From the NCBI GenBank assembly GCA_032718865.1, contig JALUTQ010000007.1:372001-436000 (forward strand): a stretch of DNA of 64,000 bases, read 5' to 3'. The position numbers were made by a program, and so were the translations under genes. The stretch's first letter is position 1, and the number at the start of each line of letters is the position of its first letter. This document shows, in pieces, positions 57,329-64,000 of this stretch. Under the pieces are notes generated by a model, which was not told the DNA's origin, did not search any database, and was given only the letters and a program-made list of their open reading frames with translations. Source of the stretch: Tilletia caries. Its lineage: Eukaryota; Basidiomycota; Exobasidiomycetes; Tilletiales; Tilletiaceae.

Positions 57329-58222
57329 TCAAGGCGCAGCGCGAGAGGGACCTGGTTCGGCTTGCTCGCGAGACTTTGAAGATTGCGGCAGTCGGATGGG
57401 GCTCATCGGCGGGTCAGGCAGGGCTGATTTGGCTTTGGGCGATGGCGAACGAGAGTCAGGGCTGTACGAGGCTCTACGCCTCCGGCGAGGGGGCGAGCGT
57501 GATCGCGAATGCGTACGAGAGCGACCCGAAGCCGATGACGGAGACACTGACCTCCCGCGCTTAGCTCCAGAGCGACGCGGTGAAGATGATGTGGAAGAAG
57601 GAGTATACGACCTCTTTCTCCGCTTTGATTGTCGTCGGCCAGGTCCTGCGTCCGAGCTCGAATCCGAGTACGAGTCCGAATCGGAATCGGAATCCGAGTC
57701 CGAGGATGAACCCGAGCCTGAACCTGAAGATGTGGATGGGGTCCAGCGGCGACGGCCTGAGCTCCGAGATTTGATACGACCCTTCTTCATCGGCGCGTCG
57801 TCAGGCTTCGAGCTGCTGCCTGCCTTTTCTGTGGCCATGGGCTTCGATGATGGTCCTGCCTTCGCGCTCTTGCCTCTGTACAACGCGTGAAGAGCAGCCA
57901 ATGAGCAAAGTAATCAAGTCTCTGTGGGAAGGGTAGTGGGTACGCACTTGAACTCGTCAGGCACTGTGACATTGGTTTGCCGCTCCTTGGCTGCGGCTGC
58001 ATTGAGCAGCGCCATCGACGCAGTGGGTCGCGACTTGTACGGCCGCGACGTGGCCTGGCAAGCGTACGTGGCATGGCCTTTGCACTCGCACTTCTGACAG
58101 TACCCGCCGGGTTGGCCGCCGCCGCCGCCACCGCCTTTGCCCTTTCCCTTTTCCTTGCCCTGCTGTCCGCCCTTGCCCTTCTGTCCTCCCTTGCTCGTGG
58201 CACCAATGCGAGAGGCAAACAT
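57329..58222 (-). CDS. CCHC zinc-knuckle protein with SR/SD-rich tail (ZCCHC10-like)
   Basis: Exons 58222-57948 and 57875-57329 join in phase 2 to give 273 residues. A basic Gly/Lys stretch (GGQKGKGGQQGKEKGKGK) leads into one zinc knuckle of C-x2-C-x4-H-x4-C type (CQKCECKGHATYAC). SRPYKSRPTAS follows, as in the zf-CCHC_3/ZCCHC10 family. The second exon is almost wholly low complexity: a Ser-Asp repeat (about residues 150-170), then Ser-Arg dipeptides and SPSP sites typical of RNA-processing factors. It is divergent from the CHCHD2 gene by 187 bp. An RNA-binding role is inferred. Confidence 0.82.
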
Positions 58223-58409
58223 GACTGATTCGTAACGCTTGCTGTCGCTGTCGACGTCGAGGAGGAGATCCTCGGAAAGTAGAAGGTTCGAGATTATGTA
58301 AGCATCACAGCACAACAACGCTCACTGACAAAACGTGCGTCTCTGCGCTTCTCGCCGCCATCAACGACGTCCCCACTACAGCCCACTCCAGCTCTTACTA
58401 CAGAAAAAC

Positions 58410-59046
58410 ATGCCTCGCTCATCTCGCTCCTCCGGTGGTCGCTCGGCCCCCATGGGCTCCCGCAGCGCCTCCACCATGGCCGCCCCGCGCCAGGCTCAGC
58501 AACAGGCCCACCCCCAGACCACCCAGCACGCCGCCCCTGGGCAGGCCGCGGCTGCCCCTGCGCAGGGACCTGGTCTTTTCGCCAACGTGAGTGCAACATT
58601 GAGATTTCAAAATTGTGTTGGCGTTGGTGCGTGGCATTTTTTTCGCTCACACTTTCTTTCCTTCTAACTATATGCGTGCAGATGGCCAGCACTGCCGCTG
58701 GTGTCGCAGTCGGAAGCGTGAGTTTTCTTCGTCTCTGGCTCGCATTCATGCGCGCTGCTGACCTTACGTTTTCCTCCTCATCTTTGACCAGACCGTCGGT
58801 CACGGTCTCTCCAGCATGTTCTTCGGTGGCGGCAGCCGCGAGGCACCCGTAGAACAGGCACAGGCGCAGTACCCCGCTCAAGACCAACAAGCGCAGCAGG
58901 GTGCCTACCAGCAATCAACCGTCGGCAGCTGCGAGGCCCAAGCCAAGGACTTCACTCGGTGTCTGGAAGCGGGCAACGACTTCAACTCGTGCTCATACTA
59001 CCTCGAGGCCCTCAAGGCATGCCAGCAAGCTGCCCGCCCTTACTGA
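58410..59046 (+). CDS. MIX17: CHCHD2/MIX17-like mitochondrial intermembrane-space protein
   Basis: A small twin-CX9C protein imported by the Mia40 pathway and linked to respiratory-chain regulation. Exons are 58410-58586, 58682-58717 and 58792-59046, each a whole number of codons, giving 155 residues. The N terminus is basic and Ser/Ala-rich without acidic residues. A Gly/Ala hydrophobic segment follows (MASTAAGVAVGSTVGHGLSS), with the family FFGGG motif. The C-terminal CHCH domain shows both pairs: C-EAQAKDFTR-C and C-SYYLEALKA-C. The 36-nt middle exon is small but conserved in position in the family as I know it. Confidence 0.94.
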
Positions 59047-59415
59047 TGTGTCGGACAATGCTTTCGTCGTGGGCTCATCAATCTGACAGCACGGCTGGAA
59101 TGTACTGGGCGCATACATGCGCTCTGAAGCTGATTTGGCGTCCCTTACTGCCCTCTCTTTCACCCACTCGAAATCAAATGCACCACTCAATAATCCGAAT
59201 CCTTTTGTCTGACCAAGGCTGACGCGCTGACGTTGCTCCCGGTAAGTCTGAACATATCCCAATTTGCAGTCGAGGGAATTGAGGGGAACCGAAAAGATGC
59301 ATATCATACACAAAAAAATATCAGGAACCGAGTCTCCATAAAGTGAGGGAACCGAGAGTGAGCGAAGCATGTATCGTGAGGATACCAGTGTGATGCCGTG
59401 TCGATAATGTCCACT
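59047..59415. other. Convergent 3' region
   Basis: 369 bp between the CHCHD2-like and AVT3-like stop codons. No gene was recognised. Confidence 0.5.
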
Positions 59416-61143
59416 TCAGAGAGAAGGTGGCGTGCAGATGGGCTCTTGAGGGTCCTGCGGGGCCAGCATGGCCGCAATCGTCTGCGAACCTGCGAACCCA
59501 ACACATACAATGCCAAAGGCGAGGAGAAGCCAGTCCAAGAGAATCGTCCTGCGCTTCGTCGCGCATGCCTTGAGGTGGAGAAGAGGCGGGTAGATGAAGC
59601 AGAGTGGGACGCAGGCGATGGACCCGATGAGCGACACAAACTTGTCGAGGTCGGACGCGCCCAGGAACGCGATGACGGCCGTGACGAGGACGATACAGCT
59701 GCGGAAGACGTTCTTCTCCATCTTGACTCTCCAACTGCGTGTGAGAAGAAGCGCGTCAATGCTTTAAAATTTCTATTTTCAGACGATCAGATTGTGCCAC
59801 TCACTCATGCCTGCCACTCTTGTTGATGAAGATGCCGCGTTCGAGAATGGAGACGGCAGGGAACAATTGCAGGGGTGCCGAGAGCAGAATCGCTATGCTG
59901 TAGATGCATTGGAGAGCTTGAACGAACCTGGACTCCTGCGGCAAGTTGTTGATCACGACCGTCTGGACCTTGCTGCCGAAAGCCGAATATGCAAGCACGC
60001 CGGCTGTGGAGAACAGTACCATCGTGCCGACCATCACGCTGGTCAGGACGGCTGGAAATCGCTGGGGCTCGCGCATAGCCTCTGTGATGGGAATGACGAG
60101 TCCGACGCCTTCGAAGGTGAACACGGCCGTGCCGATCAAGAGGGGGAAGCTCTTCGAGTTGAACATCTTGACCTCGGCGATGCCCTCGTTGGCAAGCTTG
60201 CGAATCTCGAACTGGAAGAGATAAATTATACCGACCAGGATGGAGACGTTCGCGATGAGTGCCACTCCGCTGAGCTTTGCGATGCGGCGGATGAGACTGA
60301 GGGGCAAGAAGACAATGCACTGCCCAAATATAAGGTATCCGATTGGGATCATCGTCTTGCAATGCGAAACTGCGAGGACGAAGGCCTGGAGGTTCTGCGC
60401 CACAAAGACGGTGTAGGCCGCGACGAAGCCGAGCTGACTCATGACGATTGAGGAGAGAATGGCGATGCGCATTTTGGGCCCGTACAGGATACCGCCCATC
60501 TCGCCGAACGACGCGGGCACCTTGAGGTTGGCCTTGACGAGGAGCAGGAACGAGGCCAGCGAGACCATCGCCACGACGCAGAGAATGATGACGGAGAAGA
60601 GCAGTCCACCGTTGAAGAAGGCCTTGCCGAGGAAAAGGATACCCGTGCCGACGAAGGACTTGAGCAGCATGAGGACAGCGTCCATCACAGTGGCATCTCC
60701 TCGAGTGGCATGCTTCTGTGCCTGCCGTATACGAGTGCCGGTGCTGGCCCGGCGGGGCTTGCGCCCAGCGAGGAGTGGGTCGCTCTCGAATCGAGGTCGG
60801 CTATCTCCGTTGCTCGCGTCAGTGTGTGCTGGGTCCACCGACTGCTCCTCTTCGTCATCATCGTCCTCGTCGTCCTCGTCATCGCCATCCTCGCTCTCAC
60901 TCCAAGAGTTGATGATACTGGAGTCATGAGCGACAGGCCGGGGAGCCGCTCTGTAAGGTCACGTCCAGGGTCAGCCACACCACTAGTATGCATGCAGTGC
61001 CCGCATTCGGCTCACCTGCGCTTGATTGTGGGTGTGGTTGTGACTTGAGCCGCACGAGCGCGGGCTGCTTCGAGATCGTTCCTCGCGCCCGAGGACGAGC
61101 CGCTGGCTTGCGCGCTGGAAGATCCGTAGTTGGCTTTCGACAT
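59416..61143 (-). CDS. AVT3: AVT3/AVT4-type vacuolar amino-acid transporter
   Basis: A member of the amino acid/auxin permease family exporting neutral amino acids from the vacuole. Exons are 61143-61016, 60950-59805 and 59734-59416, closing to 530 residues with about eleven membrane helices. The hydrophilic N terminus is Asp/Glu-rich. The first helix has the family motif MLLKSFVGTGILFLGKAF. Later landmarks are FGEMGGILYGPKMR, IPIGYLIFGQ, GTAVFTFEGVGLVIPITEAM and NNLPQESRFVQALQCIYS. Then PLQLFPAVSILERGIF, and the last helices after WRVKMEKNVFRSCIVLV. The short unspliced frame ends early at ATG-like RHE*, so the last intron is essential. Human SLC36 is the wider family. Confidence 0.92.
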
Positions 61144-62247
61144 GCTGTCCCCGTGTCTTGCTGAATGTCGTGGCCGTGGGTGACAATTTAAAGACAGGCA
61201 CCTCCTCGACATATGCAGCGCGGCGGGCGGGCCAGTGCGCGACGTTGTGGTTTCGGACTTCGGAGGGACAGCGCAAGACGCCGACATGGAATCGCCGAGC
61301 GTACTTGGTTGGCAGATGGCGAAGCAAGACGACCCGCAAGACCATCACGGTCCGTCAAAGGACGAGGTCACACATTGGGAAGCCCATGGAAGAATGCCGC
61401 GACATCGTGTTCCTTTCAGCGGCTGAAGAGACGTGCGAAGGCTCCAGCCTGCTATGACAAGATACTGCTGACTTTTTCTATTTTCCTGTCTGCTTCCACC
61501 CCTAACTTCTTTGCCCGTCTCCCTCCCTCTCTTCTCTCCCAGCCAGCTTATCCGGCGGCCCGCGGTATTTGCACGCCAACACCCAACACCACGGCGATAC
61601 TGCGAAGGAGTAGAATGCTCAGCTCCAAGCTAAGTTCCAGGTGCAGGAGCTCAAGCACGTAAAAAACACGGCCACCGGGCCACCGTCGTGCAGGCGAGAT
61701 CTGAGGGCCGCCCAAGATTAGGATCCGAAGTCAGGGAGAGCGACCTCGCGGACGTTCCAGGTAACGAAGTCGATCATCGATCAACGGCCGACGGTTAGCC
61801 GTCAACCTCAAAGTGCCTCTCCTGACGATGGGCCAATGGGACGTCACTTGGCGGGAGGCACGTGCGAACAGATTCATCGCCACTCAGACGACCGCGGAGG
61901 AGAAGAATGAGCGGATGACTGAGTACTAGTTGAACGACGACGACAGAGCGGGTCGATCAAAGGAAGCGCTGATAGTGCTCCAGTGACAGGCGAGAAATGT
62001 GGACGTTCGGCCACGGCCCACGTGAGCGGTGAGGTGAAGGACTTGTAGGTATGCGGAGAGCGGACCCTCTCCTGTGTCACCCTTTCTGACCCTGCTTCTC
62101 TCCTGTGTCACCCCTTCTCCCAACTACCTACCTACCTACCTACCCCTTCTTCCAACACCACTTCTCACTCATCTACCACACGTCTTCATCAGCGTTCATC
62201 GATTCCTTCTTCAAGCCATCTCTTGCCGTCACCTCAGCGCCTCAGCA
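61144..62247. other. Intergenic region upstream of the AVT3-like gene
   Basis: 1.1 kb without a supported gene. CCTA/CTAC repeats occur near 62122-62142 (TACCTACCTACCTACC). The frames in this stretch (61158-61457, 61213-61662) lack motifs. Confidence 0.5.
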
Positions 62248-63060
62248 TGCGTCTCACTACATACAAAGACGAAGACAAGTACGCGGATCGATGAGTGCGG
62301 ATTCTTCTGGGAACCGCTACGCGCTGCTCGGCAGCGTTACGGACGAAGACGAGGTGGGAGCCCCGCAGGCGCAAGCCTCTCTCAAAGTGACCTCTCATGG
62401 CGCCACACTACCAACAAGGGCCGCTCCCCAGCCCCCACATGCGCTCACTGCAGCCCACTGACAAGGTGAGTACTTTGTACTGCAACCCTCCTTTACTGAC
62501 AGCCAATCTTCTTTCCACCAACACCCCTTCCACATAAACCCCACCTCCATATGGTCCTCCCACTCTTCCCCGTTCCCCCTCTGCAATCCTTCTTCGCAGG
62601 AATTTCAACGCCCGCCATCATGGTCTCGATTTCGGCCTCTTCACATCCGAGCCACTTCCGTCTGGTTCGCAAGCACAGGGTGAATCAGTCCTTCCACTCA
62701 CTGTTGTTGCGCACAGGTCACTGACGGACACCCTTCTTTGTCTTTCTTTCAAACTGCGCCCGGAGCTGCCACCTGGAACGACGAGGGGCACCCGCTCCCG
62801 CATGTCCATCCCGCCCCACCTTCACCGCCACCCGCCGCCTTGTCACCACAGAGCCCCGGACGCGCAACAATCTCAGGATCGAGCGGCCCGACGCGGAGCG
62901 GGAGCGATGGAACGGGAATAGCAAGAGCGATACGAGGATACACAAGGAGATTCGGAAATGGTGCTCACGACAATTCTACATGAAATGGATACGGGGGCGT
63001 TGCGCGGTGGACGGGGATCGTGAGTGCGATGCAACTCCTAGCCAGCGTCCTGATCACTTG
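62248..63060 (+). other. Possible spliced gene, structure unresolved
   Basis: Good-looking intron signals occur: a gtgagt donor at 62466, an acceptor before 62600 (cttcgcag, then AATTTCAACG), and further AG sites near 62690 and 62725. Three frames between 62291 and 63020 show mixed, partly protein-like composition, such as NRYALL near 62306 and RIERPDAERERW near 62880. I could not assemble one open frame across them and recognise no family. It may be a small gene, a UTR or chance. Confidence 0.2.
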
Positions 63061-64000
63061 AAGGACACAGACTCACTGACCAGCTTTGTCCTTTCTCCGC
63101 ACCATCACCTTGGGCCACACAGAGCAGGGACGAACCTCTTCGGAAAGGACACTGGTTCTGGTACCTTTCAGAATGGCGGCACCCGGAGGTCTGGAGGATG
63201 GATCAACTTTGCCAAATGTACAAACGTCCAACGCACTGGTCCGTTCACTTATAGATTGGTCCGTCTACTCATAAATCTCTGGCCCTCTGAACCATTATTT
63301 TCAGACGCTTTGTCCAATTCTTTCCTCCGTTCCCCCGTCATCCACCCATATGATTTGGTCCTCTCGCCCACCTTTTGCTCCGTTCCCCCCTTTGGTTTAA
63401 CCAAGGAAAAACAACAATTTACCTCCCCAAAAGTCTTAAAAGAGGACCGAAATCCTCAGAACGGAACGAGCGTGGCGCTGCCCATCCTCAGTGGCAGCCT
63501 CAGTGCCTCTTTTGTATTCTTGCAGTCCCAGTTTTGTAAAGGGTATACAAGATGGAAGCCACAAACGACAACGTTTGTAATCATAACCGTTCTTTAATTT
63601 TTCAGGATTAGCCATGACTTTTTTTATTTTTTTGGAAGCGGGGGGGAACGGACCTTTTGACGGGGTGGTTTGTGGCAAAATTTTGGGTAAGTAGGATCTG
63701 GATACTGGGCAAACGGAGTCCACTTTCCGTGGGGTGAACGGACCAATCCATGGGCTAACGTTGGGAAAAAAGGACGTTCGTCTATCCTGCATCAACTTTT
63801 GGAAGAGAAGAGGCGGGTCGAGGATGGGAGTTGAGACGAGATGGGTCAAAGATTCAGATTGGGATCAAAGCACCAGTCAAGCAACGACTACTGGTGGCCA
63901 TGGCCGCGGGCAATCGAGCTTTTTATCCGCGTCCGGCTTCAATTTCGTTTCGTTTCGGGTCTGGGTGGGGGAAGCTACAGATGCACGCGAGAGAGAGAGA
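63061..64000. other. Window end, homopolymer-rich, no gene recognised
   Basis: A run of G and T homopolymers around 63625-63660 and recurring GAACGGACC words (63641-63649 and 63736-63744, and inverted near 63239) are the only structure. The frames here look random. The final bases are a GA dinucleotide run. Confidence 0.5.

Overview
The window is a gene-dense stretch of a fungal nuclear genome. The genes are interrupted by short introns (mostly about 50-110 nt) with canonical GT..AG ends. The gene set is a basidiomycete one: an APSES/StuA regulator, urease accessory UreG, Cdc14 of the septation initiation network, Mediator Med19, and Pho85. Moderate GC and compact spacing would suit Ustilaginomycotina or a related group, but the exact lineage is inference. 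About 25 protein-coding genes can be modelled, most with their splice sites, because the reading phases close exactly.

Layout. 1-4.4 kb: the 3' part of pyruvate carboxylase, then a convergent peroxisome-type acyl-CoA dehydrogenase. 4.4-6.7 kb: gene-free DNA holding a 55-bp inverted repeat pair about 1.5 kb apart. 6.7-16.3 kb: SFM1-type methyltransferase, a basic nuclear/nucleolar-type protein, a TEN1-like OB-fold protein, UreG, the E4 ubiquitin ligase UFD2 and Mediator MED19. 17.1-22.6 kb is the most unusual part. Two nearly identical hsp20 genes in direct orientation bracket an intron-less bacterial-type MurA gene (UDP-GlcNAc enolpyruvyl transferase, a peptidoglycan enzyme). The degraded remains of the N-terminal helix-turn-helix seen in actinobacterial homologues still lie in front of it. 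22.8-34.8 kb: RAD57, mitoribosomal mL43, SNARE BET1, cyclin-dependent kinase PHO85, a Ser-rich orphan and a PEX11-family protein. 34.8-37.4 kb: a mobile-element island with a CACTA-like MITE and a TIR element carrying Pol III promoter boxes. 37.4-46.2 kb: an APSES regulator, a 3-kb intergenic region with AT-rich 21-bp tandem repeats, and a large Gln-rich coiled-coil protein. 47-61.1 kb: secreted alpha/beta hydrolase, DED1 helicase, TPR protein, SIN Cdc14, CCHC zinc-knuckle protein, CHCHD2/MIX17 and an AVT3-type vacuolar amino-acid transporter. 61.1-64 kb: no confident gene; the last 600 bases are homopolymer-rich.

The genes are mostly unrelated housekeeping functions in divergent or convergent pairs, with no metabolic cluster. 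The likely novelty is the hsp20-murA-hsp20 segment. It combines horizontal gene acquisition, loss of the bacterial regulatory domain with the catalytic domain kept, and a flanking direct duplication that could let recombination delete the foreign gene. Homology statements come from recognising motifs by eye; no database search was run.
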